Shown: piece by piece, positions 15,198 to 27,201 of the stretch
Layout: every line of letters starts with the position of its first letter
How positions within the stretch are numbered: the stretch's first letter is position 1
DNA from: Coriaria nepalensis
Taxonomy: Eukaryota > Streptophyta > Magnoliopsida > Cucurbitales > Coriariaceae
Reading direction: 5' to 3'
Assembly (NCBI GenBank): GCA_027186245.1
Contig: CP114493.1
Location: 1,247,501-1,311,500, forward strand
DNA length: 64,000 nucleotides
Made by a program: the position numbers and the translations under genes
The notes under the pieces: model-generated
Seen by the model: the letters and a program-made list of their open reading frames with translations, nothing else
Told to the model about the DNA's origin: nothing
Database searches by the model: none

Positions 15198-18100
15198 CTA
15201 TTTTTTCTTCTTGCCTCTCTTTTTCACACTTGTTTCAGCCCCTTCTTCTGCCTCCTCTGCCTTCTGCTCTGCCTCTAGTAGTGCCAGCTACAAGTCAAGT
15301 CAGTGTAAAAAATGTCAGATATTTTGAGTTGTTTGATTCTCGATAATTTTTATTTTATTTTTCTTTAAACTTTCTAGCAATCTGAAAAAGCCTTACCTCA
15401 TCGAGGATCGGCTTAAGCTCCCTGTATCGAGCTTCAGCAAGATCGAAACCATCTTTACGTAGCTCCTATGTCATAAAAACACACGAGTTAGCATCTAATA
15501 TTCTGAATCAATACAAACTGGAGTTGATTGTTTTAGCAATGCGGGTAAGATTAGATTTAAATAGATTCAAACTGTGGTGTTTCTATTTTATGTTAACAAC
15601 CAAAGACAGAACTCAACTACCAACCAAAAAAGAACTGGCAAAAGAAAATGATCATTTAAATGCAGAAGAGAGAGAGAGACCTTTCCAGTGTGTTGGGTAT
15701 GTTCATGTGCTGCCATTTGCCAATACATGTTTGTACGTTTGTAAAAGTCCCTTAGAGATTCTCCAGGCTTAAACATTCATCAGATGATAAAAACCAAAGT
15801 TAGACAAAATGACTGCTTGGTTACACTCTAGCAACTGTAAGACAAAACTAATGAATGTTGAATTCTTGTTGCTGATTACACTATGAGATTAAATTCTCAA
15901 TGAAGGGACATGATTTCCGTAGAGTTGAAAACCGTAGCATGCAAAGCGTACAGAAATAATAAAAGTTAAACAGGAAAAAAAATATTCTACCATGGGGGTC
16001 CTTTGTGAATCTGATAGGCCAAGATTGGCTCTGATCTGTTCTATCCTCGCCCTTTTCTCCTTCCTCCGAAGATTTTTCTTCTGACCCTTTATTAATGCAA
16101 CAGCATCTCCTATTTGAACTGATCTGTCATTCATAGCCTACAAGTGGAGACACATATCACATGGGTAGCTTGTATTCATTTTGCTTTTAAACCAAAAAAA
16201 AAAAAGATATACATATATGTACGAATGTATGTGTAGGCACCTCCTCCTCCTCCTCATCATCATCATCATCTTCATTAGTATCATCACTATCCCAATCGCT
16301 GTCATCTTCACTGCCATCTTCAACTTCATCCTCATCTTCTTCCTCTGAGGCTTCCACCCATTCAGATTCTGAAGCCTTTGTTAGAATAATGGAAAAAGAG
16401 TCAGTATTAAGACAGGATCGAGTGAACCACAGTAAGCAAGTTTTCTACAACATTTCTGGTCGTAAGGCACACTTGACCTGCCAACATATATTCTACGGCA
16501 ATCAAAGTAGTAATAAGAAATTGAAAATTAATCAACAGCCTACAAAAGCAGCAGCGGAGAAATAAAGCCTTGGATATAAAGCAAAGTATCATACCGGTAT
16601 AATGCACTTCCATTCATCAAGTTTGCTGAGGTTGAGAGAGTACAAATCATCAAGAGTAATTTCTCTATCCTTAATCTCCATCATACCCCCATAAATGTAT
16701 AAAATATCTTTTGCAGCAACAACGCAGGCATTAATACGTCCACAGGGCTTCACTACCTATAAATTCTTGCGCTTTATCTATAAGTCAAATAATTAAGCAA
16801 ATGTCAACATGGGAAATAAGGAGTTGTACGCAGAAAGTCAAACCTCGGGTAATGTAGGCTTTTGCAACACCATTTTAGAACTAGATTCACCTATCTTTCC
16901 ACCAGACTTGGCAGCCATCCCACCATCCACAATCACATTAGTATCCATACCGTTAGATATTTCATCAATTTCAGTTTCTATGTCACATGGTTCTTCACGG
17001 TTCACCAAATTCTCAGCTTTGACAACTTCCATGGGCTCCTGTTCAGACTCTTCAAGCTTTCTTTCAGAATTCCTTTTCAGCTGCAAAGACCAATTTAGAA
17101 GCCAACCATAGTTTATGGAAAAACAGATCTCAAGTCAATGAGATATGTAGTATTGGTTCATGAATAGGATAGAGATAAGATTACCTTATCCTTTGTTGAC
17201 TTCTCTTTCCGTAGCTCCAGGGGATACCTATACTCAAGGAGAAAGAATTGTTTGGCACAAAAGGAAAAATAATGACATCACACCATCTTTCATCATTTTC
17301 CTGTACAGAAAATGAAACTTTGCTACTATATAACACGGAAAAAGCATGAAGTTATAGAGTGCATGCAGAGAGTGGAGATGATATCATCATATTTGCATGA
17401 GTTATGAGTCAGATGGATGGAATGTGAAAATATTTAATTATGTTGTTTAATAAATGATCCTTCATATGTTGTCATGGAAACGCCCAATTAAGTCATAAAA
17501 GAGCATGAAACAGATACGGACAAGTAATGATTAAAACCACTTGGACAGACGTGTTTGGACTTACCAGCGCTGGTTGTCTAACTGAAAAGCATAGAGTTCG
17601 TTCAAGAACAAACTCATCATCGAGTCACCTGTGTATATAGAGGCAGGACTCAGAAACGCACAGAGAAGATTTACAGAAACCTATTTAAATTGGAAATTGA
17701 CCACATGAGAAGTATTCAAGTTGTTAGAGGAGGCCAATTTCAGCACAAAAGAAAAATGTTCTTTGAGGTAATGAGCCACTACAAGCAGAATGTAGGTAAG
17801 CCATTATATCAAAGCTGCAGTAAAACTGTGCCAAGAACTTCAGGAGTCAAAACTTAAGAAAAAACGAAACCAATAGTACGAATATCAAACATTTCTCTAT
17901 TCAAAAGATTAATATTTCATTCATTCCCAGAAAAAAAGGGGGATGAAAAAACTTTTGGCTTGGCATCCCTATATACAAAAGTGAGCAATTTAAAGCAGAT
18001 ATCCACGCTCCATTAACATGAACAAGTAAGCAAACAAAAAAAAGAGTTTCAAGGCTGCAATGCCAAATGTTTCAAACGTTATCAAGTGCTTTAGTTACTT

Positions 18101-21100
18101 CTTTAACACAATAATATGTTGTATGTCAAGATGTAATTGAATGAAGTAACTTTTCATACAAGACATGAAGTACTTGCCTTCAACCTCCATGTCCACCACT
18201 CCTCCAAACAGTAATGCTCGCCTTTTGTGGACACACATAGAAAATCCAGCACGAGGCCCAGGAGGCATCCCACTTTTCTTTACCTAAAAGAAATTGCATA
18301 GCATAGTTACAACAAAACTCAATAGGAGCACTAACGCACAAAAGAAGCATTGAAACAGGTGTTGTGTTGCTTACAGTTAAGTTTAACCAATCAGAATACA
18401 ACTCCTGAGCACAATTAATTAGCAGTAAGCAGAATTACAGAAGCCTTCCTTTTTCACATCAAATTTCAGTTTAATATAATAGGATATATGTCACTTCATA
18501 ACATGGGCTCCTTCCCCTCAATATGTAACTGTACAGAGACTAGTAACAAATATAAATTTGATTGGAACTTATGCCTGTACTTTTCTGTATCAGATGCGTG
18601 AGATTTTAAACTGAAAGAATCATTTCCGATGGTAGCTAAAATTGGGATATTCCCAACATTGGGCAGCATGCAATTGCTGCAGGAATCTTAATTATAAATT
18701 CAATGCAAGAGTAGGATTACGTGGTACCTTATTCCATTCCCATGTCCTAGGATCAAGGGACCACAAATCTGCATGCACAACTCCTTTCTCAGAACTGTTT
18801 TTATCAGATTGAATTTCTTTGAAATAACCACCATATAAGAAAATCTGCAATGTCAAAGAGCAATTTTCAATATTGGTTTTCTTGCTCCAGAAAAACATCC
18901 GACATTAAGTAGACAAGAAAATAAATGTTCTTTTGATCATAATTAGAAAATGACATCTGAACAAAAAGACGATTAGTTAATATTGTAATGCAAGGAGGAA
19001 AAAAGGGTACTGCATCAAAGAACAGCAAATACAATTTTACTATACTCTGAAATGTTCACTGACAATATGGACGCAAGGAATATTTAGATCATGCAAGTAT
19101 TAAGGGCACTGTGACAAGCCAATAAATTAGTTCACTAATTAGGATGCTCAAGGACATGACATGTACAAGTAAAATGTCAGTATCAAATGGCATAAAATGA
19201 GGACAATCAGTATCTACATATATGAGATGAATTCCTAATCAACTTGCCTCATCTTGATTCACAAAAAACTGAAAACCACTTCGGGGACTCGGCCACATGG
19301 ATCCAGGCCGAGGCTTTATTTCTTGCCACTGCAAAAATACAAGGGCTGGTTTTTTACTAAACAGCATATCAACCAAAATAAACAACTCCATCAACTAGCT
19401 TTCATCTACAGGGCCAAGTTTGTTACCTTGAAGTGATCCAGATCGAATGCATACATATCATTATAATACCTGAAACAAAATTGGACAGAAAAATGCAGTA
19501 AAGTTATTCTCATACCAGATGACATATAATGAAAATTTCAATAATGGAAACCCAAATAAAAAATTGAGACTCAGGATCCATGCCAAGCTATTAAGGAAAA
19601 AATAAGAATATTTTGAAATGTTCATTCAGAGCTTCAGGATGAAGGTGGTAAATGAACACATCCTAAAACTTGGATTAAGCGATAATATGTGGGAAGATCG
19701 CATAACTCGGAACCGACATCCATGTAACCGACCCCAAAAATAACAGGAATGGGCTTAGATGATGATGTTGATGATGGCTCGTTCAGAGCCTCAGCCTGAC
19801 TGTTAGAATTAAAAGACTTATCTACAACCTCACTTCTCTTAGGGTGTCATAGAAGCCACCAAAGACAATAATATTGTGTACAGCACAAACGCTCAACCTG
19901 AATGGACCAAAATATTATCACACTACAGAATTTATGAAAGACTCATCTACAACCTCACTTCTCTTAGGGTGTCATAGAAGCCACCAAAGACAATAATATT
20001 GTGCTTGTACAAAACCTGTGAGATTAAAAACAAAAGGGGTATTAAAGAGAGGGAGAGAGGAGAAATGAAGTAGAAGCATCAGAACTTACAAGTTTAAGCC
20101 TGTACAGCTAGATTCTTTTTTGCAAAGACATCAAAATCAAATCTAAGAACACATAAGATAAACTAAAGTAACATATATGAATTGAGCACCTTGAACTTAC
20201 CATGCGATGACCTGAACGTGGACTAGGACACCCTTTTAAATTTAATTGTTCCCATTGATTTGTTTTCAGGTCAAGCATCCAAAAGTCCTAGAAAAATAAA
20301 AAAATAATCAAAATAATGTACAGGTGATAGAACAGTAAAAATCTAACATATGATCAACAGTATACTTTCTTAAAAAGGAAAAGAATGGTGGCTCAATTCA
20401 CCTTGTAATGATGGAACCTTTCTTGATTTGGGGATGTAAACTCGCCTCCTGGTATAAAAAAAAAGGAAAACAAGAAAAAGCAGTAATGAATGTATGATCC
20501 AACATGATGAGGCAAAAGTTATACAAATATGTTTCCGTGTTCAATTTGTTGGGAACCAAATATAAATTATTCTTCATCAGCCTACCAAATATATAAAGAT
20601 AATTCTTCCATGCAACAGCTTGATGAGCACTACGAGGAGGAGGACTGTTAGGACTTGAAACCAGTTTCCACTCCTGCTTCTCAACGTCATACCGGAAAAG
20701 ATCTCCATAAACATATGTCTGCACCATGGTCAAGTTTATGAAATCCATATATAAGGAGAAAGAGAGAGGGAGAGAAAGAGAGAGGGAGAGAGAGAGAGAG
20801 AGAGAGAAAGAAAAACACTTGAATACTGACTTTTTTTAAATGAATATAATTAGAGAAATGCAATATCAAGTGCGAACCTTGTTGCCATTGTAGAATTCAC
20901 CGCCATATAAGATTAATTCTGTCTCTTTCAAGGGATTTACAGTAAGCTAAAAAAAAAGGGTTTAGCACGATAGATAAAAAGATTAATCATACATGGAAAA
21001 ATCAGTGACGATCATTGGCTATAAGCATCTGGAAAATGCAGTTTAGAGAATTACTGAACAATTGGATCGTGGAGATGGTGCAGGAACATTTTCCTCTACA

Positions 21101-21593
21101 AGGACTTCCTTCTTCTTTGCTTCCTCTTTTTGTATACTTAGCTGTGTTTGATATCAAATGGATTATATGCCAGAAAAATAAAAAGTGATATTTTCACAAC
21201 ATCTTGAATGAACTTCCCCAAATTTCAAATTATCTCAATTTTTCAACATACTAGCTCAAAATAGTTGTATATCGTTGTAGAGGGTAAAAGAAACTGATTT
21301 TCTTGGGAAACAAACAGAAACTGCTGAACGCAGCTAACAGGATGATGAAGTGTGAATTTCAACTTCTAGAAACACAATCTATTTATTACCTAAAATAAAA
21401 AAATTTTAATATTCAACTATTCAACTACAATCTATTTAGGTTTAGGAGTGAAGGATTTTACAAGAATGGCGTCGATGTCATCTTCTGGAGAGAGCTTCTT
21501 TTCGCTTCTACGAGCTTTCTTCTCCTCTGCTTTCGCAGTTTTCCTCACTGTTTTTTCTTTCCCCTTTCCCGGCTTCTTAGTCTTCTTCCCCAT
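15198..21593 (-). CDS. Kelch-repeat protein with C-terminal DUF4110 (KLHDC4 type)
   Basis: Twenty exons join in one frame: 21593-21462, 21141-21055, 20946-20878, 20718-20586, 20448-20402, 20287-20201, 20015-19954, 19469-19427, 19328-19248, 18844-18728, 18283-18178, 17628-17565, 17227-17185, 17080-16844, 16756-16595, 16375-16241, 16137-15991, 15767-15681, 15465-15397 and 15287-15198. The product has 665 residues, close to Arabidopsis At5g50310. Residues 1-35 are very Lys/Arg-rich (possible nuclear or nucleolar signal). A kelch propeller follows (LILYGGEFYNG, YLYIFGGEF, NIIVFGGFYDTLRE, IFLYGGYF, ALLFGGVVDME, ILYIYGGMMEI). Residues 491-535 form an acidic Asp/Glu segment. DUF4110 follows (PGESLRDFYKRTNMYWQMAA), and the tail is basic. 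Introns after exons 9 and 11 use GC donors. Molecular role unknown; kelch propellers bind proteins. Confidence 0.93.
19821..20003 (-). repeat. Tandem duplication of kelch exon 7 (125 bp period)
   Basis: Positions 19821-19878 and 19946-20003 carry an identical block of about 58 bp that includes the exon-7 core encoding HNIIVFGGFYDTLREV and its donor (GAG/GTTGTAG). Only the copy at 20015-19954 has a phase-matched start after the acceptor CACAG. The copy at 19829 is preceded by CATTCAG/GTTGAGCG, which is out of phase, so it looks like a decayed or skipped exon copy inside intron 7. Confidence 0.88.
20758..20812. repeat. GA-rich microsatellite in kelch intron 3
   Basis: Imperfect (GA)n/(GGGA) tract between kelch exons 3 and 4. 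It creates long spurious ORFs on both strands. Confidence 0.85.
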
Positions 21594-23000
21594 TTCAAAA
21601 CCTCACTGCAAGCTGTTCTGAGCGAGGGGGCGCCTTCAAGATTGCAGGGGAGAGAGCTATGGAAGAGAAGACACTAGCGTATGTGTTCTCACTAAACGCC
21701 GCGTTTCGGAAGAGCGGCTAGAGGAAAAATGTTCGATTTTTACAAAAATCGGCGTGTAGCTTTTACATGAAAACGACGTGTAGTTTTAGAGTAGTATTAA
21801 GGGGGTCTCTCTTGGAGGGGTAAAGAGGCAGCGATTTATGTAGGTACGGTACAGATTGGGTATAATACGGGTCGTATCGTGATGTATCTATATTTGTATC
21901 CAAAAGTAAGGGCACGATATAAGTATAGTAACAGACCATAAAATATGTCATGCCGATTTAATATTTGTATATTAATAATACACATAATATTTGTATCCAA
22001 AAGTTTTAAATGATTAATAAAATATTAATATTATAATATATTATTAATTTAACAAGTTACATAAATAATATGTTAATAACACATGTAGCTAAATAAATGA
22101 TAGTAAATAAAAAATATATTAATAAGACATAATGATCCAACGGACATTACTAACTTAGTATAAAGTAATAATAACAATAAATAAAAATTATAAAAATTAT
22201 TAAAATTAAAATTTATTATTTTAGAATTTAAAATTTTATTCTTAAATTTAAATTTATTATTTTAAAATTTAATTTATTTATATATTATTAATCATTATTA
22301 ATATGTATTATTTAATAAATTAAATATTATTATTAATAATAATTATATACCCGATCCATTTGACCACTTCTAAAGAAAAAGAGGGGTTCGTAGTTACACA
22401 CTTTCTAAGCATCACCGCATGTGTAGAGTTGTTAATTGATAAGACAAATTTTTAGAATATTTGATAGCTCATATATAAAGTGTTTTTATATAAATTGTTA
22501 GGATCAACACTCTTGACAATGGGACTACATCCTCCCCATTTGCAGCATCTGAGAAGACTATCTATCTCTCTCTTATGTAAAGGGTATGGAGTAGGGCTCC
22601 GCATGTAATCATCAAATAGGCAGAGAGGGAAAATGGAATGTGTGGCCGCATCGATGCACTAATACCAATGGTCCCAATCTGAAGTCCTCTCATTATAAAA
22701 ACAATATCTCGTATCAAAAGAGAGTTGGTCTAACACGGATTGGAAGTGTAGAATGTCTCACTCGTTGAATGCCCACCTAAATAGCTAGATCCACCCAAAT
22801 CTAAATTAGAGGGGGCATAGTTTGCAGTTCGTCTTCTTCTGCTACTCTTAGTTGTTGGTTGCTCTCTCCACCGTTCTTCTTCAACTAGAAATTCCATAAC
22901 TTTCCTGTAACAAACAAACTCCCCTATTTTCATATAGTAGAAATTCCATTTTTGCATCAAAGATAATGTAGAAGATCAAATGTTACGATTACGTTATTGT

Positions 23001-23440
23001 TGTTACTATCTTAAAACTTAAAGAAAAACTCATCCCAAAACATTAGTCCAAATAGGAGAAAGAATTACAAGGCTTTAAAAACTCACAATAATTTTCTTAT
23101 ATAAGTGATATGGGATGGGTTGGGTGTATCATTGCACACCCTTAAAAAGCACATGTTCATGACGACTCACTCTGGATAGCTTTCATTTTGAACATTTTCA
23201 AGCACTAGGTATTCATTTTTCTAATCACCTCTTTCACGCTCACAATGACCTACTCTAGACCATTATAAGCACCAAGTAATTTATTCCTAGGCTGCCCCAT
23301 CTACTGCATTGACTCTCAACAAAAACACTAAATGTTATTATCTTACAACCTAAAGAAAAACTCATCTCAAATAACTAGTCCAATAAAAGAGAGAACCTCA
23401 AGATTCTAAAAATCAATATTAGCCTTCTTGCATAAGCGAT
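23001..23440. repeat. Diverged direct repeat (two copies, ~110 bp each)
   Basis: Copies at about 23001-23112 and 23334-23440 share the block TTAAAGAAAAACTCATC..., then a related run through TAGTCCAA, AGAGA, TCTAAAAA and CTTNTATAAG-like sequence. Similarity is clearly above chance but with indels. It may be the remnant of a transposon or LTR; I cannot assign a family. Confidence 0.55.
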
Positions 23441-23846
23441 GTAGTAGCATATATGGGCATATCAATATATTTTTTTTCTAAGAAAAAACTTATAGAGAGG
23501 GAACAATCAAGAGGGTTGCACGGCTCAACACTCCTCAACCTACGATGGGTTGGTGCCATTTTGTGTCGTGCCACCATGGCACAAAAAGAAACGGGTTATG
23601 CCTATGTCGGTCACATTTACACTAACAAGTCACGAAGATTTACAAAATTTAAATATCAATTTATTTTATGTTAAATTTATAATTAATCTAAAAAAATACT
23701 GACTCTTAAAATTAAAATATAATATTCTCTTAAATATAAATAGTTAGTATTGAAAAATTGTATCCTCTTTTTTATATTAAAATTCTCACATCATTAATTT
23801 AACAATATGCATGAATATTTTATTTTAACTTAACACATTTCGTAAA

Positions 23847-23882
23847 AATAAATAAATAAATAAATAAATAATAAATAAATAA
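23847..23882. repeat. (AAAT)n microsatellite
   Basis: Tandem AAATAAATAAAT run, about nine units with one interruption. Confidence 0.85.
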
Positions 23883-24708
23883 CGACTTATTTAACACATT
23901 CTCAAGTAATTCCAAAATCTAAACAACTTATCTCTTTAATTTGCTTCTTGGAAGATGAGCTCTTAATTATTCTAGGTAGAGCTATCCTTGCGCATGCAAT
24001 GATGCAATAAGACTATAAAATTAATATTCGTACACAAAACCAAATGACTTCTTAAAGTACATACAGTAAGTTAAAATAAGCACTTGTATAGTTATATATA
24101 TATAGAGAGAGAGAAAGAGAGTGTGAGGCATGTGCTTCTTAACTAGGAGTTAGATAGTTAACTAGGTATATGAAAGCAAATAATATATGACTATTTTTTT
24201 AGGCAACCTTTTAAGTATAAGCATGTGCTCTCAATTAGGATTGGATAATAAACTAGCAATGCCTATTGTTTCAAAGAAATGAAATGTTAACCCGCTTGTT
24301 TCTTTTCTAACTAGGGTTTAGAAAAGAGATTTGTTCTTCAAGATTGAACCCAAAAAAAAAAAAAAAAAAAGTTGCTAGTTTCAAACTTTTAGTGAAATTA
24401 TTCAAATGGAGCATAAACTAGGGTTTGATATATAATTATAAATTACGATTCAAAGGAAAGGAATTGTTGTTTCATTCTTGAAAATATTTAAGATGTCAGT
24501 AAATTTTATTAATATTAGTAAATATTAATTATTTAATTAATAACGCATGCACTTAAGTAACACACCTTTTGAAGCATTGTTTCTAGTTTTATTACTCTTT
24601 TTCACCATCTTTTGTTCAAATTTATACCCTTTTTTTCTCCAGTTTTGCAGCTTTTTGTCTCCTCTACTTGATCTTCACCCTTTTTTGGTCATCAGTACAA
24701 CTAATCAA

Positions 24709-24710
<2 letters not shown>

Positions 24711-24761
<51 letters not shown>
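24711..24761. repeat. (TA)n(TG)n compound microsatellite
   Basis: A TATATA run switches to TGTGTG at about 24741. It produces a spurious ORF at 24547-24801. Confidence 0.9.
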
Positions 24762-27060
24762 TCGTGTAAAGATTTATGTGGGAATAAGATTTAGTACCTA
24801 ACGATGCTGCAAGAGTAATCTTAACAAGACTGACCAGAAGATTCCCTTTGGATTTATAAATGAGAACAGCTTTTTAATTAAAAACAGTTCTAGATTGTTC
24901 AAAGATTTTGATTTTGGATTTTTCATATATGAAGATATAATCAACACCATACATATAGATTTAGATTCTCTAACTTGATCTTTCTCCTTTCCTTTTTTTT
25001 TTTTTTTTTTTCCTTTCTTTGCTTCTGTTACGTGTACGTAGATTTTTTTATAATTTTTTTTTTAACTAAAGAAATATAAGGAATTGAGTTTTGTTTTGGT
25101 TGCATGCTTCATTAAACCAGAACAAAAAAAAAAAAAAAAAAAGTGTGCAATTATACAGTATGATCAAAGTGGTAGTGATGGATGCATGATAATGGAACTA
25201 CTACTTTTCCGATTTTCAAGAATGTAATTCTTATTATAAATATAATTTTTTATTTTTTAGACTTCGAGTCACTAAATTTCGAATCAAAATATTATCATTG
25301 AGTTATTATTTTATTATTATTATTCATGTAAGGCTCTCACATCAATAATACCCTTTCGAGGTAGTGATCGAAATTTTTCATAATTGAAATACCCTTTTAG
25401 ATAAGTTAAGTTAGTTCACTATGAGGAATTATACTCTTTTAGTGTTCGAATTTCGGTAACATAGATGTTGAGTATTCATCTTCTCGTTTAAACACAACCC
25501 TTTGTTTTGTATATGTCTTCTTGCCTTATTTCTTAAGATTCGTTGATGTTGTTTGTGTTGAAGAAGAGTCGAAGACCTAAATTTGGTTGATTCATATGAT
25601 AGTATCGATAGATTCCTTATGGGCAAGAGATTGACCAATTTCAACGATTTTGAAGATTCAAAATCACTCTCAAAGCTTGTCCCGTGGTTGGTTGTCAAGA
25701 GAGTCATCATGTTACTAACTCGGACAATGATGGGTTACTAACTAATAATAATAATAATAATAATCAAAGTCATGAACTTATGTTTAAATTATTCTTGTGA
25801 TTAGCTAGTTAAAAGTTGTTTAGGGAATTTCTTTAGTTAACTTTCCTAAGCTCTCAACAACTATCATGAAATAAGTTTGAACATAATACTTTTAAGCAAT
25901 ATTGATTAATTACTATAATAATTTCTTAATGAAATATTAATAATTATTATACTTTTGATAAGATCAATAATATATAATAATAATAAATAAAAAAAGCACA
26001 CAAATATTATTAAATTAAAAAATTTCATTAGAATATGGAAATCTAAACTAAAATTTGGTTCAAATTAAATATCTAGGCGAAAAAAAAATATGATAAAATT
26101 TTAAATTATGAATTCATAGAGACCACTAATTTAAGGATGAATGCAATTAGGTGTTAAAAAATAATGTCCCTTAAGGGATGAATGCAATAATACAAGTCAA
26201 GATGTACGAACTATATACAATATCATAATTCCTACTTTTCAGCTTCGTGGAATGTGATATCATGTATCATCCATTGCATACGATTTGGACAATAGGGCTT
26301 GTTGTTTATTACAATAACGAAATAATAACACCATTGTCTCTTACTACTTAGATTAAATAAAAAAAAAAAAAAAAAAAAAGAGAAACAAATAATTATATTT
26401 AAAATAAATAATAATTTAATAAATATGATTTAAATTTAAGATCTTTATTTTAAATTTAATAAATCTAATATTAATTGAATCCTCCCCTCTTATTATTATT
26501 TTAATATAAATAATTGAGGTATTTTATTTTATAAATACACTAAAATGCACGACTCACAACAACAACAAAAAAATTTTAAATTAAAATTTAAATTCAACTT
26601 TTAATAATTTTATTTTATTTTCCAAATTAATATTTTCATACATTTATTATTACTATATTTTGTCCGAAAAAAAGAAAAAGAAATAGACATTACATATTAA
26701 ATTGGAATGTTCCCTCACTTCCCTGTAATGAGCTAGCCTATTGTTCCACTAGCAGTTTCTTATACAAAAGTCAAACACCAGACAAACAAACACACACACT
26801 AGTTACATAACAGGTAATTCTTACAATTATTAATTCATCATATTGATATTTATTATAATTTAAAAGTAACTCACTTCTTTAGACTTCACAAAAAAACTAT
26901 ATTATAAAAAGCCAGATAATAAATTATATTAATAATATTAAAAATTAATTGATCATTAATCCATCTTTTTAATTTATTCCATAAATAATCGTGTCCTCCT
27001 TCTCCTCCTCATCACTCCTCTGCTTCATCACCAACCCAGTTTTTTTCCCCCCTCTTTTAG

Positions 27061-27079
27061 AGAGAGAGAGAGAGAGAGA
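27061..27079. repeat. (GA)n tract upstream of AZG2
   Basis: An AGAGAGAGAG run about 130 bp before the AZG2 start codon. GA tracts near plant start sites can bind GAGA-type factors, but nothing here shows that. Confidence 0.6.
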
Positions 27080-27160
27080 AAACAACCTTGTAACGCACAT
27101 ATGTATCTTTCATAGCATGATCCACAAACATTCTCTCTCACTCCTCTACCCTCTTGCCCA

Positions 27161-27168
27161 ATATATAA
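27161..27168 (+). promoter_or_regulatory. Possible TATA box of AZG2
   Basis: ATATATAA lies 34 bp before the ATG at 27202. If used, the 5' UTR would be very short, so the true promoter may be further upstream. Weak call. Confidence 0.25.
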
Positions 27169-27201
27169 ACCACCTTTAACCCACTAAATTCAGAGAGAGA
27201 A

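Larger units (their letters stand above)
21594..27201. other. Long AT-rich intergenic region between kelch gene and AZG2
   Basis: The first ~200 bp hold the kelch promoter. Positions about 21950-22350 and 25730-26660 are strongly A/T with short ATT/AAT runs. A diverged direct repeat (23001-23112 and 23334-23440) and several microsatellites are listed separately. Poly-A/T runs occur at 24351-24370, 24994-25013 and 26350-26370. No ORF has a recognisable product; open frames such as 25710-25429 and 24547-24801 are simple-sequence or chance. AZG2 promoter elements should lie at about 26700-27200. Confidence 0.55.

Noticed and set aside
22730..22960. 76-codon minus-strand ORF with RRRR and Ser runs
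   Set aside because: No recognisable domain; lies in a probable repeat-derived stretch.
24547..24801. 84-codon hydrophobic ORF
   Set aside because: Its second half is translation of a TA/TG microsatellite; no start context or homology.
25429..25710. 93-codon minus-strand ORF
   Set aside because: No domain or homologue recognised, no splice continuation, and AT-rich setting; probably chance.
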